Source: Clostridiales bacterium (GTDB taxonomy: Bacteria; Bacillota; Clostridia; Oscillospirales; Oscillospiraceae). Taken from it: a DNA stretch of 51,650 nucleotides. A program made the translations under genes and the position numbers. Positions 30,261-39,905 of the stretch are shown one piece after another. The first letter of the stretch is position 1. Each line of letters starts with the position of its first letter. Location: contig JAAYBW010000285.1 in NCBI GenBank assembly GCA_012729975.1, positions 1 through 51,650 on the forward strand, given 5' to 3'. Below the pieces are notes generated by a model. It was not told the DNA's origin, did no database searches, and saw nothing but the letters and a program-made list of their open reading frames with translations.

Positions 30261-31409
30261 CTACCTCTTTTTCCCGGCAGCACCGTGCGCGAGCTCTCTG
30301 ACGGCACATTCGAGAGCTTCCGCGAAAGCCCGGGTTTCGTCTTTGTTCGTGTATCCGGAAAGGCTCACACGAATGCTCCCGTCGATTATCTCCGGGTCAA
30401 GACCCATTGCCTGCAATACATGACTCCTCCTACCTCGTTTGCAGGCGCTGGCGCGGGAAATATATATGCCCCTTGCATCCAGATAGTTTAATATTACTTC
30501 ACCTTTATAGCCGGGTATCGAAAGGCAGATTATATGGGGTGCCCCTCCCCCGATTAACATAATACCGGGAACCTTAAGCGAAAGTTCATCAATAAGATTT
30601 TGCCTGAGTTCGTTCATAGATCTGACCGATTCGGAAAATACCTTTTTTCCTGCCGTTACCGCAGCGGCAAAACCGGCAATGAGCGGAGCAGCCTCTGTGC
30701 CGCTTCTTTTGCCGCCTTCCTGACCTCCGCCGTATATGATAGGCGGAAGATTGATTCCGCGTTTTACATACAGCGCACCGATGCCCTTCGGACCGTGAAT
30801 TTTATGTGAACTGATGCTTATAAGATCGGCGCCTGTTGTTTGCGCTTCAAAAGGGATTTTAAGGAAGGCCTGCACCGCATCAGTATGCATAAGCGCTCTG
30901 CTGCCGCGTCTTTTGAGCGCCTCGGAACAGGTCCGTATCGAAGTTATATTTCCTGTTTCGTTGTTAACCATCATCAATGATACTAAAACCGTGTCTTCCC
31001 TTACAGCCGCCTCAAGTTCCTGTTCCGAAAACGTACCGGCATTGGTCGGTTTTAATTTGCATATATCGTAGCCTCTGCTCTCAAGCAGCTCCAGCGGTTT
31101 TATTACGGCGTCGTGCTCGGTCGGTGAGGAGATGATGTGCTTTCCGATATGTCTTTTCAGTTCAGCCGCTCCCAATATCGCCCAATTATCGGCTTCTGTC
31201 CCTCCGGAGGTAAAAAAAATCTCGCCCGGGTCTGCGCCGAGCGCGTCGGCTATTACTTCCCGGGCATTGTCGATTGTCTTTTTGGCCGCGCGCCCCATGG
31301 TGTGAACGGATGAAGGATTTGCGTAATCATCTTTCATCGAGCGCAGCACGGCTTCGGCCGCTTCCGGACAGAGCACGGTGGCAGCGGCGTTGTCTAAGTA
31401 TACCGACAT
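30261..31409 (-). CDS. Cysteine desulfurase family protein
   Basis: MSVYLDNAAATVLCPEAAEAVLRSM...FTSGGTEADNWAILGAA...ISISSHKIHGPKGIGALYVKRG. Confidence 0.93.
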   Translation of the reverse strand: MSVYLDNAAATVLCPEAAEAVLRSMKDDYANPSSVHTMGRAAKKTIDNAREVIADALGADPGEIFFTSGGTEADNWAILGAAELKRHIGKHIISSPTEHDAVIKPLELLESRGYDICKLKPTNAGTFSEQELEAAVREDTVLVSLMMVNNETGNITSIRTCSEALKRRGSRALMHTDAVQAFLKIPFEAQTTGADLISISSHKIHGPKGIGALYVKRGINLPPIIYGGGQEGGKRSGTEAAPLIAGFAAAVTAGKKVFSESVRSMNELRQNLIDELSLKVPGIMLIGGGAPHIICLSIPGYKGEVILNYLDARGIYISRASACKRGRRSHVLQAMGLDPEIIDGSIRVSLSGYTNKDETRAFAEALECAVRELAHGAAGKKR

Positions 31410-31645
31410 TACTCGACTACTACGCTTTTAACGGCTTCATAAAAAGAAGCCGCGTCATTTTCCGTGCCGTGAACCTCTACTTGCAGAGGTTTTGATAGGT
31501 CAAGGCTGAACAACCCAAGAACGGATTTTGCATCCACTATATATCTGCCGGAACCTACATCTATTTCCGCGCACTGCATGTTTGCCGCCGAGACGAAGTT
31601 TTTCACATCATCTATCGTATGGAGCTTGACAAAAAACTTATTCAT
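31409..31645 (-). CDS. HPr-like/Crh-like protein lacking the active-site histidine
   Basis: MNKFFVKLHTIDDVKNFVSAANMQCAEIDVGSGRYIVDAKSVLGLFSLDLSKPLQVEVHGTENDAASFYEAV; AKSVLGLFSL aligns with the HPr Ser46 region. Confidence 0.75.
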   Translation of the reverse strand: MNKFFVKLHTIDDVKNFVSAANMQCAEIDVGSGRYIVDAKSVLGLFSLDLSKPLQVEVHGTENDAASFYEAVKSVVVE

Positions 31646-31755
31646 CTGAGCTCTCCTTCCCGCGGTCTTGAAGCTTTACCGCCTATGTAATATAATATCA
31701 GATTATAAAATGGCTTATTATACTTGTCAAACACTTTCCTCATATTGGAGGGCAC

Positions 31756-33036
31756 ATGGATTTTTTTGTTATAACGCAGGGATGCAAGGTTAATCAGTTC
31801 GAAAGTCAGGCCATTGTCAAGCTGCTTACGGAACGCGGTCACAGGCTATGTTCACAGGCATCCGCAGCTTCGGTTGTTATTATAAACACATGCGCGGTAA
31901 CCGCAGAAGCTTCCAGAAAGGCAAGGCAGGCGGTCAGACGTGCCCGTTCGCTCTGCGGCGATGGCATTATTGCGGTCTGCGGCTGCTGGTCGCAGCTTGA
32001 CCCCGGTGACGCTGAACAGCTCGGCGCGGATCTTGTCTCCGGAAGCGGCAATCGACGCGGTTTTGTAGATGAGCTTGAAGAAGTATTCGCAAACAATATA
32101 AAGCGTCATATATTCGAGCGTCCGGTATCATGGCGCACAATCGAGCAGCTTCCGGCGGGAGCCATGCCCGGCCATACTCGATCAATGCTCAAGGTTCAGG
32201 ACGGGTGCGCGAATTACTGCTCATATTGTATTATACCCTATCTGCGCGGACCGGTTCGCAGTCTCGCTCCCGCGGATGCTGCCGCTCAAGCCGCCGGACT
32301 TGCATCTTTGAGTACAAAAGAGATTGTCATAACCGGTATAGAACTGGCTTCCTACGGTCTGGATCTTATCGGAAGGCCGGGTATGCCCTCTTTATTATCC
32401 GAGATATCAAAGGCCGCTCCGGGAGTAAGGCTGCGTCTGGGCTCTCTTGAACCGCGCATAATAACACAGGAGCTCTGCGAGGCGCTTTGTGATATACAAG
32501 GCCTGTGTGCACATTTTCATCTGTCTCTTCAAAGCGGATGCGACGCGACTCTGCGCAGAATGGGAAGAAAGTATGACACCGCGCGCTTTATTCAGTCTGT
32601 TGATCTGCTCAGGAAATATTTCCCGCACTGCGGGCTGACCGCGGATCTTATCGTGGGATTCCCTGGGGAAACAGAGGCTGAGCATAAAGAAACGATGCTA
32701 TTCATAACACGCTGCGCATTTTCGGACATGCATATCTTTCCCTATTCAAAAAGGCCCGGCACTCCGGCCGCGAATATGCCCGGTCAGGTCACTTCTTCGG
32801 TTAAGCGGGACAGGGCACGTGAGGCGGCTGAAATAGCGGAGAAAATGAAGGAAAGCTTTCTTTACTCTTGCATCGGATCAACACAATCGGTACTCTTTGA
32901 ATCCGGACAAACAGGCCATGCCGAAAACTATTGCGAAGTAGAAGCACCCGAGGACGGTCTGGAAGGGCTCGTTCTCCCTGTGTATGTTACCGGGACAAAT
33001 AAGGGAAAGCTGACAGGCTCGATATTAACCGACTGA
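31756..33036 (+). CDS. mtaB: tRNA (N6-L-threonylcarbamoyladenosine(37)-C2)-methylthiotransferase
   Basis: FVITQGCKVNQFESQAI...INTCAVTAEASRKARQAVRRA...VQDGCANYCSYCIIPYLRGPVRS (radical SAM CxxxCxxC). Confidence 0.95.
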   Translation: MDFFVITQGCKVNQFESQAIVKLLTERGHRLCSQASAASVVIINTCAVTAEASRKARQAVRRARSLCGDGIIAVCGCWSQLDPGDAEQLGADLVSGSGNRRGFVDELEEVFANNIKRHIFERPVSWRTIEQLPAGAMPGHTRSMLKVQDGCANYCSYCIIPYLRGPVRSLAPADAAAQAAGLASLSTKEIVITGIELASYGLDLIGRPGMPSLLSEISKAAPGVRLRLGSLEPRIITQELCEALCDIQGLCAHFHLSLQSGCDATLRRMGRKYDTARFIQSVDLLRKYFPHCGLTADLIVGFPGETEAEHKETMLFITRCAFSDMHIFPYSKRPGTPAANMPGQVTSSVKRDRAREAAEIAEKMKESFLYSCIGSTQSVLFESGQTGHAENYCEVEAPEDGLEGLVLPVYVTGTNKGKLTGSILTD

Positions 33037-33079
33037 AAATAACATCTTAATTTCCGTTAATCCTTATCTGCTGATATAA

Positions 33080-33108
33080 TTGACAATTGAATTCCATGCT
33101 ACTATAAT
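33080..33108 (+). promoter_or_regulatory. Consensus sigma-A promoter of serC-serA
   Basis: TTGACA-17 bp-TATAAT, about 50 nt upstream of serC. Confidence 0.85.
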
Positions 33109-33157
33109 TCAATATATTCTTAAATTTTTTACATATCAGATCGGAGGTCTTTTCCTT

Positions 33158-34246
33158 ATGGCAACCAAACGCGTGTACAATTTTTCTGCCGGGCCGTCCA
33201 TGCTTCCCCTTGAAGTCCTTGAAAAAGCCGGATCCGAAATCACCTCTTATCGTGGAAGCGGACAGTCCGTTATGGAGATGAGCCATAGGAGCAAGGTTTT
33301 CCTTTCAATTTTCAATAAAACCAAGGAGGATTTCGCCCGTCTTTTCGCGGTACCCGACGATTATGAGATACTCTTTCTTCAGGGCGGAGCCACACTTGAG
33401 TTTGCCGCCGCTCCGATGAATTTAATGACACGCACCGGGAAAGCGGATTACGCCATAACCGGAAGCTTCGCGGATAAAGCCTTGAAGGAAGCTAAAAAGT
33501 ACGGTTCCGTCAATATCTCCGCCACGACAGCCGGCTGCAATCACACCCGCATTCCGTCTCAATCCGAATTGACGCTTGATCCCGACGCTTCTTATTTTTA
33601 TTACTGCGCGAACAATACCATTGAGGGAACCGAATGGCATTATATCCCCGATACGGGCCGTGTCCCCATTGTATGTGACATGTCCTCGAATATAATGTCT
33701 TATCCCGTTGATGTTTCCAAATTCGGCATAATTTTTGCGGGCGCTCAAAAAAACCTTGCTCCGGCCGGCGTAACCGTCGTTGTCATACGCAAGGATCTGT
33801 TAGGAGCCGCTTTCCCCTACACACCCGTAATGCTGGACCTCGCCGCCATGGTCAAGGATGATTCCATGCACAACACTCCGCCGTGCTGGGCCATATATAT
33901 GCTCGGTCTCGTACTTGAATGGGTCGAGGAGAACGGCGGGGTCGCGAATATGGAAGCAAACCGCAACCTGCGCAGCTCTATTATCTATGACTGCATCGAT
34001 AACAGCAAACTCTTTCGTTGTCCCGCCCAAAAAGACGCACGAAGCGGCATGAATGTCACATTCCTTTCCGGAAACGATGAGCTTGACAAGAAGTTCATCG
34101 CCGAAGCTCAGGAAGCCGGATTTGTAAATATCGGCGGTCATCGCAGCGTCGGAGGGATGCGTGCTTCCATGTACAATGCGATGCCCATAGAAGGCGCCGA
34201 AAAACTGGCTGATTTTATAAAGAGCTTTGAAAAGAGAAACGCATAA
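33158..34246 (+). CDS. serC: Phosphoserine aminotransferase
   Basis: TKRVYNFSAGPSMLPLEVLEKAGSEITSYRGSGQSVMEMSHRSK; start corrected to 33158 with ggaggt RBS. Confidence 0.97.
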   Translation: MATKRVYNFSAGPSMLPLEVLEKAGSEITSYRGSGQSVMEMSHRSKVFLSIFNKTKEDFARLFAVPDDYEILFLQGGATLEFAAAPMNLMTRTGKADYAITGSFADKALKEAKKYGSVNISATTAGCNHTRIPSQSELTLDPDASYFYYCANNTIEGTEWHYIPDTGRVPIVCDMSSNIMSYPVDVSKFGIIFAGAQKNLAPAGVTVVVIRKDLLGAAFPYTPVMLDLAAMVKDDSMHNTPPCWAIYMLGLVLEWVEENGGVANMEANRNLRSSIIYDCIDNSKLFRCPAQKDARSGMNVTFLSGNDELDKKFIAEAQEAGFVNIGGHRSVGGMRASMYNAMPIEGAEKLADFIKSFEKRNA

Positions 34247-34270
34247 TATCCCGCGAAAGGAAGGCTTTAC

Positions 34271-35413
34271 ATGTTTACCGTTAAGACTCTCAATAAAATA
34301 GCATCTGTCGGTACAGACAGACTTGACCGGCGTTATTTTAGTGTTGACGACACAAGCGATGCTCCCGACGCTATTATAGTGCGTTCGGCCGACATGTCCG
34401 AATATAATATGAATCCCGGTCTCAAGTGCATAGCCCGGGCAGGAGCCGGTTACAACAACATCCCGATTTCCGCCTGCGCGGAAAAAGGTATTGTTGTTTT
34501 CAACACTCCGGGCGCTAACGCGAACGGAGTAAAGGAACTTGTCATATGTGCCCTGCTGCTCGCTTCAAGAGATATTGTCGGAGGCATCAGCTGGGTTAAC
34601 TCCTGCGCTGACAAGGGTTCGGAGTTGGCCGCGCTGGTAGAAAAGCAAAAAAGCAAATTTACAGGTCCCGAAATTTTCGGTAAATCTCTCGGCATCGTAG
34701 GTCTCGGCGCCGTAGGTTATAAGGTTGCGATCGCGGCAAAGGCACTCGGGATGGAAATTATCGGCTATGATCCGTTTCTTTCCGAGCAGACCGTTAATTC
34801 CCTGGCAGGTACCGCCGAAATTGTCGGAGATCTTGATGAGCTTTATTCCAAGGCCGATTATATCTCGCTTCATCTTCCGATGACCGCTGATACAAAGGGC
34901 ATGATAGACGGCGAAGCAATCGCGAAAATGAAGTACGGCGTCCGCATTGTGAATATCGCGCGCGGAGAACTCGTCGATGATCCTTCCATGCTGTCCGCTC
35001 TGAAAAGCGGGAAGGTTTCAAAGTATGTAACCGATTTTCCCAACGGGGAGATCGCCGGCGCCGAAGGCGTTATAGCGATACCTCATCTGGGCGCTTCCAC
35101 ACCCGAAAGCGAAGACAACTGTGCCATAATGGCGGCCGACCAGATATCCGAGCTGCTTTTAAAGGGTAATATAATTAATTCGGTTAATCTGCCTAACATA
35201 AGCCTGGAGCTTTCGGGAAATTCTCGTGTACTGGTCATACGCCGCTCAAACGTACCTTTATGCGATCTTCTGGAGGTAGTGGGACCGGCAAATGCTTCCG
35301 CCGACAGAACTCGCGGAGACTATTCCGTTGCCATTATCGATACCGATAATTCCGACGGTATAGCAGACAAACTGACTGCTATAGAAGGCGTAATCAGGGT
35401 GATTACAATATAG
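34271..35413 (+). CDS. serA: D-3-phosphoglycerate dehydrogenase family protein
   Basis: IARAGAGYNNIPISACAEKGIVVFNTPGANANGVKELVI...GKSLGIVGLGAVGYKVA; follows serC. Confidence 0.93.
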   Translation: MFTVKTLNKIASVGTDRLDRRYFSVDDTSDAPDAIIVRSADMSEYNMNPGLKCIARAGAGYNNIPISACAEKGIVVFNTPGANANGVKELVICALLLASRDIVGGISWVNSCADKGSELAALVEKQKSKFTGPEIFGKSLGIVGLGAVGYKVAIAAKALGMEIIGYDPFLSEQTVNSLAGTAEIVGDLDELYSKADYISLHLPMTADTKGMIDGEAIAKMKYGVRIVNIARGELVDDPSMLSALKSGKVSKYVTDFPNGEIAGAEGVIAIPHLGASTPESEDNCAIMAADQISELLLKGNIINSVNLPNISLELSGNSRVLVIRRSNVPLCDLLEVVGPANASADRTRGDYSVAIIDTDNSDGIADKLTAIEGVIRVITI

Positions 35414-35429
35414 ACGATCTTCCTGAAAG

Positions 35430-35462
35430 CCGCCCCGGTCTGAGCGCCGGAGCGGTTTTCGT
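35430..35462 (+). terminator. Terminator downstream of serA
   Basis: ccgccccggtctgagcgccggagcggttttcgttt. Confidence 0.6.
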
Positions 35463-35538
35463 TTGATAGCGCATAATTTAACTCATATAACTGATTTACA
35501 AATTCAGCACAACAGCTTACGAAAGGATATGTCACCGA

Positions 35539-36123
35539 TTGGGATTACTTGAAATTATTATTATCGGCGCTGGGCTTTCAATGGACGCTTTTGCGGTTGC
35601 CGCCTGCCGCGGATTATGCATGAGAAAGGTTAATTATCGGCATTGTCTGATCATAGCTTTGTTTTTCGGTGTTTTTCAGGCGATTATGCCGCTTATAGGA
35701 TGGATTCTGGCAGCCTCCTTTGAGAAATATATCGTTAAATTCGACCACTGGATTGCGTTCGCTTTACTTGTTATAATAGGTCTGAAAATGATATGGGATG
35801 CGTTTCACGAAGATAAAGATGATGACGATACCTGTGTGATCAAGCTCAGTATTAAAAATTTAACGGTGATGGCGGTCGCGACCAGTATAGACGCTCTGGC
35901 AGTCGGTATTTCGTTTGCGTTTCTCGGCATGTCGTTCGGAAGGCTGCTTGTTTCTGTTTTAATTATCGGAATAATAACATTTGCCATCTCCGTCAGCGGT
36001 GTTTTTTTGGGAAACAGGTTCGGCATTCGTTTTAAGCAAAAAGCCGAGGTCGCAGGCGGATTCATTTTGCTTCTTATAGGAGTTAAGATACTGCTTGAAC
36101 ACCTGGGCATCATAAACTTCTGA
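35539..36123 (+). CDS. mntP: Manganese efflux pump MntP (TTG start)
   Basis: IIIGAGLSMDAFAVAACRGLCMRKVNYRHCLIIALFFGVFQAIMPLIGW...VATSIDALAVGISFAFLG. Confidence 0.93.
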   Translation: MGLLEIIIIGAGLSMDAFAVAACRGLCMRKVNYRHCLIIALFFGVFQAIMPLIGWILAASFEKYIVKFDHWIAFALLVIIGLKMIWDAFHEDKDDDDTCVIKLSIKNLTVMAVATSIDALAVGISFAFLGMSFGRLLVSVLIIGIITFAISVSGVFLGNRFGIRFKQKAEVAGGFILLLIGVKILLEHLGIINF

Positions 36124-36245
36124 TCGTTAACGTGACAGGCGGACGGCTTCCCTGTCGCTGCCGCAAATCCTATATTTGCGCGCTGTTACGATTTGGCAGC
36201 TGCATCAATAATTACCTTCCGCGGCATAATAACCCGGGAGGTATT

Positions 36246-37226
36246 ATGTTTATGTACACAAATCGCTCTTTGCGCCGCGCTCATCCATACATCTTCATAA
36301 GCCGCCTCGCTTTACTTTTAACCGCTCCGCTCCTGTTTGCCCTCATTGTTGCCTCGGCTCTTGTATTCACCGTACAGACACGAAATGATCTGTATCTTCC
36401 GCTCACGGGATCTAATCCTCATAACGATGCCGTGCAGGTCTTCGATTCCGACACATCCGCTTTCACCCCGGAGGCTGCCGAAGTTTTATATATAAAAGCC
36501 TTTGACGGCACAGCCTTATGCTCTCTTATCTGGCGAAAAAGCGACTGTCACAAATGGGCGATAGTAGCGCACGGATACTCCAATGACTACAATGTAATGT
36601 TGAATTTCGGAAAAAGATTCTATTACGGCGGCTATAACGTATTGATGCCGGATTTGCGAGGGCACGGGAAAAGCGGCTCCGATTTAATCGGTATGGGCTG
36701 GACAGACAGGTTTGATATTATCTGCTGGATTGATCGAATTACGGAGTATGACGATCAGGCTCAGATAGTACTCTACGGTATATCTATGGGCGCCGACGCG
36801 GTTCTTTCCGCTTGCGGAGAAGACGGGCTGCCCGGCAATGTATTCGCCGCTATATCCGACTGCGCATTCACAAGCACCTCCGGCATAGTCTCTTACCATA
36901 TCAATATGGATCTGGGGCTCCCGGCCTTCCCTTTTATAGATTTAGCCGACGCTTTGTCCTCTTTATTTATCGGTTATGGCTGGAAAGAATCCTCAGCTCT
37001 CGAACAGGTGAAAAAAAGCTCGGTACCTACCTTGTTCATTCACGGCGGAGGAGACTCTTTTGTTCCTACCGCCATGTGTTATGAGCTCTTTTCGGCCGCA
37101 AGCTGCAATAAAGCACTTTTAGTAATAGAGGGTGCCGGACATGCCGCGTCCGCGGCGGAAAACCCGGAGGTTTACTGGGACAGTATTTTTACGTTCATTA
37201 ACAGATTCGATCCTGGAGCCGCATGA
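36246..37226 (+). CDS. Alpha/beta hydrolase (membrane-anchored)
   Basis: WAIVAHGYSNDYNVMLNFGKRFYYGGYNVLMPDLRGHGKSGSDLIGMGW...LYGISMGADAVLSA; start at ATG 36246 with gggaggt RBS. Confidence 0.87.
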   Translation: MFMYTNRSLRRAHPYIFISRLALLLTAPLLFALIVASALVFTVQTRNDLYLPLTGSNPHNDAVQVFDSDTSAFTPEAAEVLYIKAFDGTALCSLIWRKSDCHKWAIVAHGYSNDYNVMLNFGKRFYYGGYNVLMPDLRGHGKSGSDLIGMGWTDRFDIICWIDRITEYDDQAQIVLYGISMGADAVLSACGEDGLPGNVFAAISDCAFTSTSGIVSYHINMDLGLPAFPFIDLADALSSLFIGYGWKESSALEQVKKSSVPTLFIHGGGDSFVPTAMCYELFSAASCNKALLVIEGAGHAASAAENPEVYWDSIFTFINRFDPGAA

Positions 37227-37337
37227 TGATGCCGATATCTTTAAATACCAAAAGAAATAAGTTTAAATCCCCTCATCCGCGCAGCCATTGCAAAGCGCTT
37301 ATGCAGTTAATGTCCGAAATTCCCGGATTGATAAAAC

Positions 37338-37365
37338 TTGACAATTATCACACTCTTGTTATTAT
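37338..37365 (+). promoter_or_regulatory. Sigma-A promoter upstream of histidine-kinase-like gene
   Basis: TTGACA-16 bp-TATTAT. Confidence 0.7.
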
Positions 37366-37395
37366 GTAAATGCACTCTATATTCGGGGGTAAATA

Positions 37396-38193
37396 ATGGA
37401 AAGAAGCATATCAAATAAAAATTTGCTTTCCAACATCAGTTCCGCTATACGAAGCTCCCTGGGGGTATCTTTGGCGGCAGCTTCGCTTATGTCCGACAAA
37501 CTTGTGGGAAACAGCGATCCCGAGATGCATAAATATCTCGCGATGTTAAAGCATAACCAATTTAAACTGCTGCGGCTTGCCGAAAAGATAGAAGATTTCA
37601 TATCGGACGAGAACAAAATATCGATAGAAAGACAAGACGTGGATTTGGTTCTTCTTTGTTCAAATCTGTTAAATACGGTATGTGCGCTTACATCAAAGCT
37701 CTCGGTCACTATTACTTTACGGTGTACTCAGCCGAAGCTTATCTGCAATGTGGATCCTATACAAATAGAGCGAATGCTGCTCGATTTAATATCAAACAGT
37801 TTGGGCAGCACCCCGCAGGGCGGCAGCATACTTGTTTCGCTCTCCGCTTCCGGTAACCTTGCGGTATTAACTGTTTCCGACACCGGAGGCGGAATAGAAG
37901 ATAATAAAATGGAGTATTTATTTGAAGATCATCTTCGCGAAAAGGGGTTTACCGAGCCGCGAACGGCAGGCCTGGGCATGAGTTCTGTCAATCATATAGC
38001 CCGCATAAACTCAGGCACGGTAGCCGTAACGCGAACCTCGCAGGGAACAGCCGTATCTGTTTCGCTCCCTTTAAGCCCTGAGAATACACCGGCGGTCGAC
38101 CTTCAGCTTGACCTATACGGAAGCGGAGCAATGCAGAGGGTTATCACCGGTCTCGCGGATGTATTGAGCTACGAAAGCTATTATGACATTTGA
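37396..38193 (+). CDS. Histidine-kinase-like ATPase (HATPase_c) with degenerate DHp/H-box
   Basis: DPIQIERMLLDLISNSLGSTPQGGSI (N box), VSDTGGGIEDNKMEYLFE (G1), TAGLGMSSVNHIARINSGTVAV (G2); expected H-box reads NISSAIRSSLG. Confidence 0.82.
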   Translation: MERSISNKNLLSNISSAIRSSLGVSLAAASLMSDKLVGNSDPEMHKYLAMLKHNQFKLLRLAEKIEDFISDENKISIERQDVDLVLLCSNLLNTVCALTSKLSVTITLRCTQPKLICNVDPIQIERMLLDLISNSLGSTPQGGSILVSLSASGNLAVLTVSDTGGGIEDNKMEYLFEDHLREKGFTEPRTAGLGMSSVNHIARINSGTVAVTRTSQGTAVSVSLPLSPENTPAVDLQLDLYGSGAMQRVITGLADVLSYESYYDI

Positions 38194-38300
38194 ATAGGCT
38201 TACAGCTTATAAAGACACCCGGAGCCGGAACTAATACTGATTTTCAGAGGATTGGTTTCAGCGGCCATACAGGCACTTATTACGCCCACAGCCCTAAATA

Positions 38301-38341
38301 ATTATACCGTTATCGCTCTATTTTGAGAGATAACGGTATAA
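38301..38341. repeat. Perfect inverted repeat in intergenic region
   Basis: tataccgttatc ... gataacggtata, 12-bp arms. Confidence 0.7.
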
Positions 38342-38440
38342 CAGATTTCAGGGACATTTGGGATTTCTTTATTTTAATAAAATACGCAAATCGGGCCGGG
38401 TATCCGTATACGGCTGCTATGACAGGCTCAAGTCCTTATG

Positions 38441-39250
38441 CTATTTTTTCCAGACCTCACCGGACTCCAGCCCCCATTTTTTGAACATAACATTGTAAAA
38501 CTCAGGCCGCGCGAAATTCATGGGCATATCCATAGCCATTTCCCGGTAGCCGAAATTAGCTGAAGAGAGAATTTTTAAAGCTTTAACAATATCATCGGTC
38601 TTCTGCGCTTTCATCGTAAACATAACCTCGTCTTCGTCCGTCATGCCCCTTTCATATTCGCCGGGATCAGGTATGGTAACGTTGTAATCCTGACCGTTTA
38701 ATACCGGTATTGTTGAGTGAACGCAGGAGTCCACGGGGTCAAGCGCAACTTTGATCATCTCTCCCGAAAAGTACTTGGCGGCCATCATAATGCTTCGCAG
38801 CTGAGCGGGACGACAGTATATGAGCACAAGATCCGGCTCAAAATTCGCCGAGCGAAGCGGAGCCATAGATAACCCGACAACGGCTTTATCTGTTTTTAAC
38901 ATCGGATACTCTTCACGCAGGTATCTCTTGCTGCGCTCCGGATCCGACATGAAAAACTTAGTTCCCATGTATTCGCAGTCGTCCTCATCCAATTCAACCA
39001 TTTTATAAGACACAAGCGGCCATACACACCAATGGTCTTCCTTGAGCATCGTTAAGGCATTTCTGTTTCGGCGGACCAGCGCGGTCGCCTGGCACATTGA
39101 AAGCCTGTCGCCCCTATCCTTAAAGGGTCGAATGGTGTCCTCCGGTATTATGTCACCCTCGTAAAGGATTTTAAGCGCGATAGGAGAATAGCGAAGGATA
39201 AGTATCTCTTCCAGTTCTTTTCCGAGGATATTATATTTTTCCGCTTCCAT
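38441..39250 (-). CDS. DUF169 family protein
   Basis: RYSPIALKILYEGDIIPEDTIRPFKDRGDRLSMCQATALVRRNRNALTMLKEDHWCVWPLVSYKM. Confidence 0.8.
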   Translation of the reverse strand: MEAEKYNILGKELEEILILRYSPIALKILYEGDIIPEDTIRPFKDRGDRLSMCQATALVRRNRNALTMLKEDHWCVWPLVSYKMVELDEDDCEYMGTKFFMSDPERSKRYLREEYPMLKTDKAVVGLSMAPLRSANFEPDLVLIYCRPAQLRSIMMAAKYFSGEMIKVALDPVDSCVHSTIPVLNGQDYNVTIPDPGEYERGMTDEDEVMFTMKAQKTDDIVKALKILSSANFGYREMAMDMPMNFARPEFYNVMFKKWGLESGEVWKK

Positions 39251-39412
39251 TCCGGCATTCCCCTTTGCATTTTATTATGAATCGACAAGCCGATCGTCAA
39301 GGTGATATTACGATGATCTCCGCTTGCCTTCCGATATTGATTGATATATAATATTAACATTCAATACCATACAGTATCGCAGTGCTGTATTTAGTTTTTA
39401 AAGGAGGCAGTT

Positions 39413-39841
39413 ATGAGTTTTTGCACACATTGCGGCAATCAGATTTCGGACGGCGCTTTATTCTGTCCTGTCTGCGGAGTACCAGCGGGCTCTGCCGCAC
39501 GCCCTCCCTATAAGCCATTATATGAGATGGGCGATCCGGAGGATGTACGCGAAAACGGCACATTATCCTTGTTTTGCTATCTTAGTATTTTGCTTATCAT
39601 CCCGATCATTTTAAAGCCAAATTCCGACTTTGTTAAATTCCACACGAATCAGGGCCTTGTTTTGATATTGTTCAGTATTATAGCGAATCTCTGCTTCATC
39701 GTGCCCTTTTTGGGTTGGGCAGTCGGAGCAATAGCGGATGTATTTGCGATCGTATGTATAATCATCGGAATAGTGAACGCTTGCAGAGGAATGAAAAAAC
39801 CGCTGCCCCTGATAGGAAAATACCAAATTTATAAATATTGA
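39413..39841 (+). CDS. Zinc-ribbon membrane protein (DUF4870-like)
   Basis: MSFCTHCGNQISDGALFCPVCGVPAG followed by TM helices and NSDFVKFHTNQGLVLILFSII. Confidence 0.8.
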   Translation: MSFCTHCGNQISDGALFCPVCGVPAGSAARPPYKPLYEMGDPEDVRENGTLSLFCYLSILLIIPIILKPNSDFVKFHTNQGLVLILFSIIANLCFIVPFLGWAVGAIADVFAIVCIIIGIVNACRGMKKPLPLIGKYQIYKY

Positions 39842-39856
39842 TTTTGTCCTAAAAAG

Positions 39857-39885
39857 GCCGTCGGGATCTGCCGGCGGCATTTTAC
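39857..39885 (+). terminator. Terminator downstream of zinc-ribbon gene
   Basis: gccgtcgggatctgccggcggcatttt. Confidence 0.6.
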
Positions 39886-39905
39886 TGCGTATCAGTCGTA
39901 TAATT

